NCBI RefSeq assembly: GCF_014647795.1
Contig: NZ_BMPW01000024.1
Location: 83,654-147,653 of the forward strand
Origin: Actinoplanes campanulatus
GTDB taxonomy: Bacteria; Actinomycetota; Actinomycetes; Mycobacteriales; Micromonosporaceae
Reading direction: 5' to 3'
DNA: 64,000 bases
Shown: piece after piece, positions 7,235 through 15,370 of the stretch
Numbering within the stretch: position 1 is the first letter of the stretch
Layout of the letters: every line of letters starts with the position of its first letter
Translations under genes and position numbers: made by a program
Notes under the pieces: model-generated
What the model saw: only the letters and a program-made list of their open reading frames with translations
Told to the model about the DNA's origin: nothing
Databases searched by the model: none

Positions 7235-7999
7235 TTCCGGTACGCGTGTCCTCGTTCTTGTTCATCAGGGCCGTCCCGTCCGGTCGGCGCGCTCGCTGCC
7301 TGCTCCGGCCTGTGCCGCGCCCGCCGGGCTGAGTCCCTGCCGCTCCGCTGCGCGAAGCGGCCCTAATCGGGAGGAAGTAGGTCTACTTTCGAGCTAGATC
7401 GGTGCGCGGGCAGGCCGGGCCGGCCGTCGCTTCCTCGGGTGCCGCCGGTCCCGGCCGGTTCACTGCCCTGCTTCCGGCCGCCCTGAGCGGGTGGTCACCC
7501 TCTTGCCGGGATTCCTGATCTCGTCCGGCTGGTAGTGGGTGCTGTCTCGGGCGCTTTGAGGCAGCCCGGGGAGCCAGCCGGACGAGATCTGTGCGCGGCC
7601 GCCTGGAAACGGAAGATCCCTCCTACCGGCCAGGCGCCCGAGTGGCCCGCTCTCCGCCGTGACGCCGGTTGCCCGGGGCGGGTGGCCGGGGTTCCACCGG
7701 GGTGGGTGCGCACGGTGACGGTGTCGTGGTCGCCCACGTGGCAGATAGCCGTAGTGGCCGCGCACGCGACGTCTTCCGTGTGCGGTCACCCACGGCTTCG
7801 ACCGCCCTACCGCGCGCCCCACCCGCCAGCGTGGTGGGGCGTGTGTGCCGGCCTGGTGGGGTGGTGGGGCGTGTGCGCCGGTCTGGTCGGCCACCGATCT
7901 ACGCCCGGCGGGCGCGGCACAGGCGTGAGTGGGCAGCGAGATCGCGCCGACCGGACGGGACGGCCCTGATCAGGCGGGGCGAGGACACCCGTACCGGAA
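7235..7999. repeat. Inverted-repeat intergenic element, 765 bp
   Basis: The ends are 20-base inverted repeats starting TTCCGGTACG (7235-7254 against 7980-7999, one mismatch). Inverted homology continues inward, including a perfect 28-base match (7264-7291 against 7943-7970) and a GCCTGTGCCGCGCCCGCCGG box near 7308 and its inverse near 7905. The interior holds a strong hairpin (7517-7589) and repeated GTGGGGCGTGTGYGCCGG units (7830-7890). No transposase or credible gene is present. Frames through it are open only because of GC bias. Similar but single-ended copies start near 37390 and 48245. Confidence 0.75.
7517..7589. other. Long two-tier hairpin within the 7235-7999 element
   Basis: Perfect 16-base arms GATCTCGTCCGGCTGG (7517-7532) and its complement (7574-7589) enclose 41 bases, inside which GCTGTCTC (7541-7548) pairs with GAGGCAGC (7558-7565). 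No T-run follows, so it is not a typical terminator. It could be a structured RNA, a processing site, or a transposition-related fold. Confidence 0.6.
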
Positions 8000-8080
8000 A
8001 GAATCGGCAGGAAGCGAAAAGCGGACCTCGGCCACAAGACTTCTGGACGGCGGGCGGACCGCTTCTCGGGGCGGGTGGGA

Positions 8081-8572
8081 TCAGACGGGTGGGCCCGCGA
8101 TGATCAGCGCCGACACCGCCAGCCAGCCGATGTGCCAGGCCTGGTCGAGTTCGAACAGGCCGGTTCCCGGACCGCTGTTGGTGGGGCCGGCTGGTCGGAC
8201 CACCCCGACCTGATCGATGTAGCCGCCCCGCCCGAGCAGCCGGCCGAGCCGGATCAGCGGTGTCCGGAGGTCGGCGATGAAATGCGTGACCGCGTTGAGC
8301 GTCACGCCGGCCGCGAGCCAGCCCGGCTCCAGCGGGAGTTTGAGCCACCAGGCCGCGACCAGCAGGAACACGGTCGTGGTCAGCGTCCACGACGCCACAT
8401 GGCCGGCGCAGTGCCACATCGCCGTGGACCGGACACAGCCGGCCGCGTCCAGGCCCTTGCCGTATGCCTGGACGCTGGTCTGGGCCCAGTGATCCCCGAT
8501 GTAATGCCCGGCCAGCATCACGCCGAAGGCCACCGCGGCGACAACCGCCCTGACCAGATCCTCATGCTGCAT
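8081..8572 (-). CDS. Membrane protein, DUF3307-like
   Basis: From ATG 8572 the product has 163 residues, with about four hydrophobic segments: one at the N-terminus with the motif AGHYIGDHWAQT, then helices near 55-80, 85-105 and at the C-terminus. The HxxGD motif and the later NAVTHFIADLRTPL segment with a conserved His and Asp recall DUF3307-type small membrane proteins of unknown function. The frame extends upstream to 8761, but that part overlaps the divergent gene and is low-complexity, so 8572 with an upstream GGCGG is preferred. Confidence 0.7.
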   Translation of the reverse strand: MQHEDLVRAVVAAVAFGVMLAGHYIGDHWAQTSVQAYGKGLDAAGCVRSTAMWHCAGHVASWTLTTTVFLLVAAWWLKLPLEPGWLAAGVTLNAVTHFIADLRTPLIRLGRLLGRGGYIDQVGVVRPAGPTNSGPGTGLFELDQAWHIGWLAVSALIIAGPPV

Positions 8573-8777
8573 ATCGCAGTCCGCCTTCGCCGAGAGTGCC
8601 GTCTCGTCTCCACTCCAGCACCCTCCGGCGCCGAAGACCCCGAAACGTGTCCGCGCACACGCGTAGTGTCCATCACCCTGCCGTAGCTGATCTTGCCAGG
8701 CCGATTGTGTCCGTCGAATGTGGGCGGCAGCAGAGGAGTTGATCGTAGGGTGGGGGTGCACGGGACGGGAGGTTCAG

Positions 8778-9449
8778 GTGAGCGGGACGACGGTGACCGA
8801 GGTGATGGCCGAGCTGGCCGCGCTCGAGGACCCGAAGGCGCGGGCCGTCAACGAGCGGCACGGTGACGATCATGGGGTCAACCTCGGCAAGCTGCGGGCC
8901 GTCGCCAAGCGGCTCAAGACCCAGCAGGACCTCGCGCTGGAGCTCTGGGCCACCGGGGACAGCGCGGCACGGCTGCTGGCGCTGCTGATCTGCCGTCCCC
9001 GAGCGTTCGGGGCGGGGCAACTGGACGTGATGGCGCGCGAGTCCCGTACCCCGAAGGTCCATGATTGGTTTGTCAACTATGTCGTCAAGAAGAGCCCGCA
9101 CGCGGAAGAGCTGCGTGTCGCCTGGCTCCAGGACCCGGATCCGGTGGTCGCGAGCGGCGGGTGGGCGCTGACCACCGAGCGGGTGGCCCGGAAACCGGAC
9201 GGGCTCGACCTCGCGGGCCTGCTCGACACGATCGAGGCGGAGATGAAGGACGCCCCGGACCGCCTCCAGTGGGCCATGAACCACTGCCTCGCCCAGATCG
9301 GCATCGAGCATCCCGGGCTGCGGGCCCGCGCCATCGAGATCGGCGAGCGGCTCGAGGTGCTCAAGGACTATCCGACCCCACCGAACTGTACGTCGCCGTA
9401 TGCACCTGCCTGGATCAGCGAGATGGTGCGCCGCCAGGCCGTCGGCTGA
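8778..9449 (+). CDS. DNA alkylation repair protein (AlkD-like HEAT family)
   Basis: GTG 8778 (with GGGAGG ten bases upstream) gives 223 residues. The sequence is a run of helical HEAT-like repeats with the family hallmarks RHGDDHGVNLGKLRAVAKRLK, LALELWATGDSAARLLALL and VHDWFVNYVVKKSP; the later segment WALTTERVARKPDGLD is also typical. AlkD proteins wrap DNA and excise N3- and N7-alkylated purines by capturing the flipped nucleotide. The frame is open to 8718 but overlaps the divergent gene. It is a single gene without operon partners. Confidence 0.85.
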   Translation: MSGTTVTEVMAELAALEDPKARAVNERHGDDHGVNLGKLRAVAKRLKTQQDLALELWATGDSAARLLALLICRPRAFGAGQLDVMARESRTPKVHDWFVNYVVKKSPHAEELRVAWLQDPDPVVASGGWALTTERVARKPDGLDLAGLLDTIEAEMKDAPDRLQWAMNHCLAQIGIEHPGLRARAIEIGERLEVLKDYPTPPNCTSPYAPAWISEMVRRQAVG

Positions 9450-9552
9450 GATCTCGATTACTGAGCGCAACGGTACGCAGAGTAAGGGATTCCCGTCACA
9501 TACCGGGCCTCCGTCGAGCGCGTGCGCCAACCTGCCGGGTAGCCTTCGGGCC

Positions 9553-10011
9553 ATGCGAGGAACCACCATCGCAGCCGTCTTCGCCTCGACCCTGCTGGCG
9601 ATTTCCGGCTGCGCCACCCCCGGAGAACCTGTCGGATCCGCCGCCACCGCGGCGCCGACGGTGTCCATCAGCGGCCTGGACAACGCCACCGCTTCCGCCT
9701 GCACCGTGGCCAATCAGGCGACTCTCGGTCAGGACGGCTACGATTTCGACATCGCCACCGCCAACCAGATCGTGACGCTCAGTAAGCAGTCGAAGAGCAC
9801 GCTGATCACCGCGGCCGCGAACGTCGTCGAGCAGCCCCTCCGGAAGGCCGAGGCCACCGCCGGCGAGTTCGAGCAGGCCACCCACCTCGCCGAGCTGCGG
9901 ACCGTCATGCTGAAGTTCCAGACCGTGTGCCAGGATGTCGACGCCCTCACGGTCAGCATCCAGGAGAGCCAGCGCTCCCTCGACGCGGACGCCGGAGAGA
10001 CCACCCGCTGA
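9553..10011 (+). CDS. Small secreted lipoprotein of unknown function
   Basis: ATG 9553 opens 152 residues with a classic lipoprotein signal: MRGTT, a hydrophobic core AAVFASTLLA and the lipobox ISGC, so the mature protein begins at the Cys near residue 18. The rest is soluble, mostly helical, with two further Cys residues (near SACTVAN and TVCQDVDA) that may form a disulfide. No domain is recognised. A strong terminator follows at 10106-10130. Confidence 0.75.
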   Translation: MRGTTIAAVFASTLLAISGCATPGEPVGSAATAAPTVSISGLDNATASACTVANQATLGQDGYDFDIATANQIVTLSKQSKSTLITAAANVVEQPLRKAEATAGEFEQATHLAELRTVMLKFQTVCQDVDALTVSIQESQRSLDADAGETTR

Positions 10012-10105
10012 CCCGAGACCCGGCGGGACCGCTACCGCTCCCGGAGACCCCGGACCAGGGGTTCCGCCAGGAGCCATCGGCCGACAGAGCCACGCTCCAC
10101 GAAGC

Positions 10106-10130
10106 ACCCCGGACCGCACAGGTCCGGGGT
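10106..10130 (+). terminator. Rho-independent-type terminator
   Basis: Ten-base arms ACCCCGGACC (10106-10115) and GGTCCGGGGT (10121-10130) surround the loop GCACA and are followed by TCTT. It ends the lipoprotein transcript. Confidence 0.8.
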
Positions 10131-10248
10131 TCTTCGTATCCGGACTCGTTTGTTCGGCTCTGATGATCGGCTGACCGGCCCATGTGAAGACAGGCGCTTG
10201 TGGAGTTACCGTCACCGTCCACATGTCAACGGCCCTTGGGGGAGAGCC

Positions 10249-10584
10249 ATGCACGTGGAGGAAACGGTTCGGGACGCCTTGCTTCAGGTCGAAGGGGCCG
10301 CCCGCCTTTACGGTGCGGGGGAGGAGAGCATCGCCGGATTCCGGGAGATCCTGGCCCGGCAACATCCGAACGACCGGGGGACGTACGCGTCCGCCGCGCT
10401 GGGCCGTGTCATCACCGACATCGCGTACAACCATCGCACCGAATGCGACGGTGGTGACTGCCGGACGTGTGTGGGGCTCCAGGAGGCCATGACCGTCGTG
10501 GTCGCCAGCGTGCGCTCGATGATCGCCGACGAGATGACCTGGAAGCGCCGGCGGAGAAACCGTCGCTGGTTCTGGTCCCGATGA
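10249..10584 (+). CDS. Small His/Cys-motif protein, first of a tandem paralogous pair
   Basis: The gene has a strong GGGGGAGAG Shine-Dalgarno and encodes 111 residues. Two helical stretches (IAGFREILA; RVITDIAYN) lead to HRTECDGGDCRTC, then a helix LQEAMTVVVASVRSM and a very basic tail KRRRRNRRW. The next gene has the same architecture with HQHCEVASCPTC, so the two are paralogues. The conserved His plus three Cys at similar spacing suggests a metal or Fe-S site. No known family is recognised. The stop overlaps the next start (ATGA), so they are co-expressed and may form a heterodimer. Confidence 0.7.
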   Translation: MHVEETVRDALLQVEGAARLYGAGEESIAGFREILARQHPNDRGTYASAALGRVITDIAYNHRTECDGGDCRTCVGLQEAMTVVVASVRSMIADEMTWKRRRRNRRWFWSR

Positions 10585-10994
10585 GCCTGCAGGACGACTT
10601 CCTGTGGTACACGCGGCGCGCCGTCGACTATTACCAGGTCCCGGATTCGGCTATCGCGGCCTACCGGGAGGCGCTGGATGTGGCGGGCGGGCCGGTCCAG
10701 CCGGGGGAGATCCGCGCGTTGCACGCGTCGATTGTGAACATCGCCGCGGCGCACCAGCACTGTGAGGTCGCGTCGTGTCCTACGTGTGAGCAGATCCGGC
10801 ATGGGCTGGCCGTCGCGATGGCCGTCCTCCGGGCCGAAGTGGACGCCCACCTTCGCCGGATGACCGGTGAGGACGGTCCGGCCGTGGGCCGGGCGGGTGT
10901 TCGGCCCGATCGTGATCGCATTCCGCGCGTCTATCTCGCCGGCGAACTGAACCCGCCCCCGGAGTTCCACGGCGACAACGAACCCACCCGCTGA
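10581..10994 (+). CDS. Small His/Cys-motif protein, second of the tandem pair
   Basis: This 137-residue product shares with its upstream neighbour a SAIAAYREAL helix (against SIAGFREIL), an NIAAAH segment, the motif HQHCEVASCPTC and a following amphipathic helix LAVAMAVLRAEV. It has instead a longer polar C-terminus ending in a Pro-rich stretch. Translation is coupled to the upstream gene. It ends 13 bases from the end of the convergent CHAT/STAND gene, and a functional link to that gene is possible but unproven. Confidence 0.7.
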   Translation: MSLQDDFLWYTRRAVDYYQVPDSAIAAYREALDVAGGPVQPGEIRALHASIVNIAAAHQHCEVASCPTCEQIRHGLAVAMAVLRAEVDAHLRRMTGEDGPAVGRAGVRPDRDRIPRVYLAGELNPPPEFHGDNEPTR

Positions 10995-11007
10995 CCGGCG
11001 TCCGTTC

Positions 11008-14000
11008 CTATGCCGAACCTTCGGCCTGTTCGAGCGTGTTTCGGATTCTTTCGATAAGGTCGGCTGCTCCGATCTTCTTTGCGGCCGAAAGGCTCACTCG
11101 GAGGACGGATTTCGCCTCCTCCGGCTCACCCATGGCCAGGAGAATCTCCCCCCAGGTTGCTCCGGCGATCGCAATTCCGTCCGCTCGCTTGAGTTTGAGA
11201 AGTGCCGAAAATGCTTCGGCTACCAGTGGGACTGCGGTGGCGTAGTCCTCTTGTCGTAACCGGATCGCGGCGAGTGACCACTTAGCGGCCGCGATGCCGT
11301 CAAGATCTCCCAGTCGCTCGTTGGTCGCCAGTCGCTTGGCCTGCAGTCGAACTGCTTCGTCATAGTTGCCGCGCTGGAAATGGATATCGGCGATGTCTCC
11401 CCATGCTATGGCAGCGGATCGGGTGTCGCCGATCCGTTCGTAGACGGGAAGTTCGACTTCTTGTCGAATGTGAAGTGCCGCGTCGAAGTCGCCCCGTTTG
11501 TAGAGGATATCTGCGATACTTGCCCAAGTAATGGCGGCTTCGCGGGCGTCGCCGAGTCGTTCGAAGACGGGTAGTTGGATTTCTTTTCGGATGCGGAGTA
11601 CCTCGTCGTAGTCGCCGCGCCGGTAGAAGAATTCGGCGATGTCTCCCCATGCTATGGCAGCGGATCGGGTGTCGCCGATCCGTTCGTAGACGGGTAGTTG
11701 GATTTCTCTTCGGATGCGGAGTGATTCGTCATAGTCGCCGCGTTGGTAGAGAATATCGGCGATTTTACCCCATGTAACTGCGGCTTCGCGGCTGTTTCCA
11801 AGCCGTTCGTAGACGGGTAGTTGGATTTCTTTTCGGATGCGGAGTGATTCGTCATAGTCGCCCCGCCGGTAGAGGATGTCGGAGAGAGCTCCTTGGCAGG
11901 CGGCTGCTTCTGTTTCGGAGTCAGCGTCGACGAACCATTGATGGGCCTGCCGGAGCAGTTGTTCTGCTCGCGTTGTCGCGCCACGTCTGATGAGGAATGA
12001 TCCCTGGTCCGCGGTTACACGGGCGCGATCCAGTGGGGAGATCTTGCCGGCGTCGTCGGATTGGATGATCTGCGCAGCCCTATCAAAGAGTCGTTCTGCG
12101 GCTTCGCCGTCTCCGCTGACTCCGGCCACAGCGGCGACGGCTCGTAACAGATCGATGGGTACGGCCTCGCCGTGGTTGTCGAGGAGCGCTACCGCCTTAC
12201 CACCTAGGTCGAAGGCTATCGCTGCTGGTCCGCTCTGCAAGGCTCTTACCGCATCTGCCGCGCAGCAGGCGACGATCTCCGCGTTGCTCGCAGCTAGGGC
12301 GAGCTGGGCCATTTGCAGGTTGAGATCTGCCGGGCGGTAGACCTGTCCTGCTATCGCGCCCCATGCGGCAAATAGGGGTTCGGCGATTGTAACGGCTATA
12401 GATCGGGCTTCCTTGTCGGTAAGTGGGATCATACGGCCAGCAGCCAGGGCATTCGTTGCCAGAGTTGAGTCTTCACGGCGGTAAACGTCGGGGAAGGCGT
12501 CTACCAGGCCGAGGGCGAGGAGTCTGGCAGTCGAGCCGCCGGTGCGTTCGGCCAAACGGTCGGCTACCGATTCGGGGATCGGTACGGTGAACAGGGTCAA
12601 GTCTCGGAGGAGGGCTTCATGTTCGGGGCCGGCCTCGGTCAGCAGGGTGTCCAGGGCCAGGCCTTCGAGGAACGCGCGGACCTCTGCCTCTGCGGGGAGT
12701 TCGCCCTGGAGGAGGTAGGACTCCATCTCGGAGACCGCAGCCTCGGCGCGGGCCAGGTCGACGTTGTCGTTGAAGACCAGGCGCTGGCCGATCAAATCCT
12801 GGAGCCCCGGGTTGCCCAGGCTCACCTCGACCGCGCGGGCGGCGAGGGTGGCTCGTTCGGCCCGTCGTTCGGGGGTGACCTTTTCCTGCTGGCGGTTCAG
12901 CAGCTTCTGCTGGGCGGTTGAGGAGAGCGGGCGGAGCGGGATCTGTTCCAGGCGACTCTGAAGGTTGTCGAGGGTGAACTGGAAACGGCTGGTCAGCAGC
13001 AGCCGGCTGTCGGTGATCGCGGGGTCGAAAGCCCGGAGGACCGCGGCCAGCACCGGGGCGGAGGCGGCGACGACCTTCGGAAGGCCCTGCGGCTCGATCT
13101 CCAGGATCTGTTCCAGGTCGTCGATGATCAGCAGGAGCGGGCGCTGGTTGATGTCGAACTGGGCACACGGCCCGGACAGCAGGTCGGTGAGCAGCGGCTC
13201 GAGGGCCTCGGGGCGTTCGCGGATCTCCTCGCGGCGGTGCTCGATCAGGTCCCGGGCCGCGGGGTTGGTCTTCACCGCCTCGGCTACGGCGTCGAGGATG
13301 GCGGTGGGGCTGTAGTCGCCGAAGACCACGGCCGGCGTCAGATCGGGGCGGCGGTCGGCGATCCGCGCCGCCAGGCTGGACTTCCCGAGGCGGCCCTGAC
13401 CGTGGAGCAGGACTCCGGCGCGACCGTCGGAGCGCAGGGCCCGGAGTGCCCGCTGGAGTTCGGGGCGACGGCCCACGAACATGTTCGGGGCGGCCACCGG
13501 GACCTCGCTCTTGCGGTCCAGGAAGATCTTCGTGGCGTGGACCGCGGTCACCCGGGAGCGGGCCCTGTTCCCGGAGACCAGCGGGCCGCCGCCGGCCGGG
13601 CCCAGCCACAGGCGGGCCAGGTGCCAGTCGGCGCGGATGGGTGGTTCGGCCGAGTTGAGCAGGGCGCGGCGGGCGTTTCCGACGGCTACCGCGACGTCGG
13701 CCTGGGTGCTCAGCTGGCTGTAGAGCTCGCGGGCGAAGGCGGTGGCGGCACGGTCGCCCACCGAGCCGTCCCAGCCCAGGACGGCGGGGATGCCCGCGGA
13801 GATCAGCGAGGTGGCCATCGAGTGGGCGACCATCGCCTGCTGCTCGGTGGGGGACATGGTGGTGGTCCGGCGGCCGGCGCCGGGTGGCAGATGGCTCTCC
13901 TCGTTGGCGGGGGTCGCGGTCAGGCACGCCGAGATGAACAGGAACCGCGGCGGCTTCGTCATCGCGTCGACCAGGTGGGCGGCGGTGGTGGGCAGGTCGT

Positions 14001-14694
14001 CGCCGACCTCGTCCTCCATCATCAGGGCCGGGGCCGGTGGGGTGTCCGCGTCCGGGCGCCAGCGGTTGATGCCGTGGCAGGAGAGGTGGACGGCGGGGAA
14101 ACCGCCCAGGTCGGCGAGGCGGCGGCCGAGCTGGGTGGGGTTGCCGGTGTCCTCGACGATCAGGTCGACCCGGGTGGCGTCGACCGCCTCCAGGATGGCG
14201 GCCTCCTCGGCCTCGAAGTCCAGCTCGTGCTGGCGGCTGGGGGAGGAGGCCATGAAGGCCAGGCCCAGGCGGAAGCCGTCCGGGGCCGGTGGGGTGACCG
14301 CGTCGCCGAGGCGGCGGACCACGCAGAAGCGGGACAGGGCGTTCTCGGCCAGGAAACCGCCGTCCGGTGGGGCCAGCAATTCGAACGGGGCGCGCAGCAG
14401 CGGCCATGCGCGGTCGGACGGGTTCTTCGGGCCGCGGATCTCGAAGACGAACGGGGACGGGGCCGAGGCGACCAGGGTGGCCAGCTGGCGGGCGTCGCCG
14501 TTCAGCCATGACCACAGGTCGCGGCCCAGGGTGAGGAAGACGTCGTCGGTGGCGTTCGACTGGACGGCGCGTATGTAGCGGTCGCCGAAGTCGACGAGCA
14601 GCGCCTCGTCGTCGGCGGACAGCGGACGGCGCGGGCCGATCCGCCCGGTGCCCAGCAGCACCTCGAAACCGGTGTCGTCCAGCGCGAGACCCAT
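11008..14694 (-). CDS. CHAT protease - STAND ATPase - TPR protein
   Basis: The product has 1228 residues from ATG 14694 (a GTG one codon upstream is an alternative); residue numbers here are approximate. Residues 1-375 are a CHAT domain, a caspase-like protease, with the catalytic pair in VHLSCHG (His near 208) and FLFISACLTA (Cys near 258). Residues 405-690 are a P-loop STAND-type ATPase with Walker A HGQGRLGKSS (about 432-441) and Walker B LLLIIDDLEQ (about 521-530). After a helical linker, residues from about 880 are tetratricopeptide repeats, five of them nearly identical 40-residue units. STAND proteins sense a ligand through repeats and activate an effector; here the effector would be proteolysis, as in bacterial defence or cell-suicide proteins. 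The 3' third is clearly less GC-rich than the CHAT part. The trigger and target are unknown. Confidence 0.9.
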   Translation of the reverse strand: MGLALDDTGFEVLLGTGRIGPRRPLSADDEALLVDFGDRYIRAVQSNATDDVFLTLGRDLWSWLNGDARQLATLVASAPSPFVFEIRGPKNPSDRAWPLLRAPFELLAPPDGGFLAENALSRFCVVRRLGDAVTPPAPDGFRLGLAFMASSPSRQHELDFEAEEAAILEAVDATRVDLIVEDTGNPTQLGRRLADLGGFPAVHLSCHGINRWRPDADTPPAPALMMEDEVGDDLPTTAAHLVDAMTKPPRFLFISACLTATPANEESHLPPGAGRRTTTMSPTEQQAMVAHSMATSLISAGIPAVLGWDGSVGDRAATAFARELYSQLSTQADVAVAVGNARRALLNSAEPPIRADWHLARLWLGPAGGGPLVSGNRARSRVTAVHATKIFLDRKSEVPVAAPNMFVGRRPELQRALRALRSDGRAGVLLHGQGRLGKSSLAARIADRRPDLTPAVVFGDYSPTAILDAVAEAVKTNPAARDLIEHRREEIRERPEALEPLLTDLLSGPCAQFDINQRPLLLIIDDLEQILEIEPQGLPKVVAASAPVLAAVLRAFDPAITDSRLLLTSRFQFTLDNLQSRLEQIPLRPLSSTAQQKLLNRQQEKVTPERRAERATLAARAVEVSLGNPGLQDLIGQRLVFNDNVDLARAEAAVSEMESYLLQGELPAEAEVRAFLEGLALDTLLTEAGPEHEALLRDLTLFTVPIPESVADRLAERTGGSTARLLALGLVDAFPDVYRREDSTLATNALAAGRMIPLTDKEARSIAVTIAEPLFAAWGAIAGQVYRPADLNLQMAQLALAASNAEIVACCAADAVRALQSGPAAIAFDLGGKAVALLDNHGEAVPIDLLRAVAAVAGVSGDGEAAERLFDRAAQIIQSDDAGKISPLDRARVTADQGSFLIRRGATTRAEQLLRQAHQWFVDADSETEAAACQGALSDILYRRGDYDESLRIRKEIQLPVYERLGNSREAAVTWGKIADILYQRGDYDESLRIRREIQLPVYERIGDTRSAAIAWGDIAEFFYRRGDYDEVLRIRKEIQLPVFERLGDAREAAITWASIADILYKRGDFDAALHIRQEVELPVYERIGDTRSAAIAWGDIADIHFQRGNYDEAVRLQAKRLATNERLGDLDGIAAAKWSLAAIRLRQEDYATAVPLVAEAFSALLKLKRADGIAIAGATWGEILLAMGEPEEAKSVLRVSLSAAKKIGAADLIERIRNTLEQAEGSA
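11401..11880. repeat. 120-bp tandem repeats encoding TPR units
   Basis: The string TAGACGGGTAGTTGGATTTC or close variants recurs exactly every 120 bases (near 11441, 11561, 11681 and 11801), with most of the intervening DNA also conserved. Each unit encodes one 40-residue TPR (RRGDYDESLRIRKEIQLPVYERLG and relatives). Such DNA-level identity indicates recent expansion or homogenisation, so copy number may vary between strains. Confidence 0.85.
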
Positions 14695-14773
14695 CACACC
14701 TGTTACTGGCGGACCGCACCCCGCTGGGTTTCGGCGGTGTCAGGATGGGAATGAGCCCGGCGAAGGAGGCGTC

Positions 14774-15370
14774 ATGCCCGAAACCCTGACGGGGCAGACC
14801 ACCAGCCCGGTGGCGGTGCCGGCGTTGCCCGCCGGACCGCTGGCCTGGCAGCGCACCAGCGTCATCGGCACCGAGCTGGTCATCGCCCGGGAGCAATGCG
14901 CACAGGGCACCGCGGTCGTCACCGGCGCGGTGCCGTTCTCGCTCGGCTGGCACGCCGAGCTGGACGAGGGGAGCAGGGTCCGGGAGCTGAGCGTCTCCTG
15001 CCGGGGTGACGGGTGGAGCCGCAGCCTCCAGATGCACCACACCGGCGGTGAGTGGGTGATCCGGGGCGACGAGTCCGAGCCGGCCCCACCGGAGATCGAC
15101 CCGGAGGCGGTGCCGCGGCTCACCGACTCGCCGATCTTCGTGTCCTGGGCGATCCGGCGGCTCGGGCTGCACGCCGAGCCGGGGCCGGTGAGCGTGCCGT
15201 CGGTGCGGGTCCTGGTGCCGTCGCTGGACCTGGTCGCGGGCACGGCGACCTACCACATGGTCAGCCCGAACCGGTTGCGGATCACCGGGGAGGGGCCGGC
15301 CGCGACGTACGAGATCGACAACGCCGGCCTGGTCTCCTATCAGCCGGGAAATCTGCGCCTCGCGCGCTGA
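14774..15370 (+). CDS. Putative glycolipid-binding domain protein (DUF1089-like)
   Basis: The 198-residue product shows the family pattern: WQRTSVIGTELVIAREQ, a central beta-rich part with RELSVSCRGDGWSRSL, WVIRGDESE, and a late TYHMVSPNRLRITGEG segment. PF06475 proteins (for example PA1994) have a beta-barrel resembling lipoprotein-localisation folds and are proposed to bind glycolipid. There is no signal peptide, so a cytoplasmic location is likely. An AAGGAGG Shine-Dalgarno precedes ATG 14774. The gene is divergent from the CHAT gene across 79 bases and ends one base before the convergent cupin gene. Confidence 0.75.
   Translation: MPETLTGQTTSPVAVPALPAGPLAWQRTSVIGTELVIAREQCAQGTAVVTGAVPFSLGWHAELDEGSRVRELSVSCRGDGWSRSLQMHHTGGEWVIRGDESEPAPPEIDPEAVPRLTDSPIFVSWAIRRLGLHAEPGPVSVPSVRVLVPSLDLVAGTATYHMVSPNRLRITGEGPAATYEIDNAGLVSYQPGNLRLAR

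Noticed and set aside
7235-7999. Open frames of about 144 codons in both directions within the intergenic element
   Set aside because: No Shine-Dalgarno, no recognisable fold, and they run through hairpins and repeats; open only because stop codons are rare at this GC content.
11401-11880. CRISPR-like regular repeats
   Set aside because: The 120-base units are continuous coding TPR repeats with no unique spacers of uniform length and no cas genes nearby.
12617-15256. An 879-codon open frame on the minus strand overlapping the CHAT gene in another frame
   Set aside because: It consists of Pro/Arg/Ala-rich low-complexity sequence typical of out-of-frame translation of GC-rich DNA, while the CHAT/STAND frame has clear domains.
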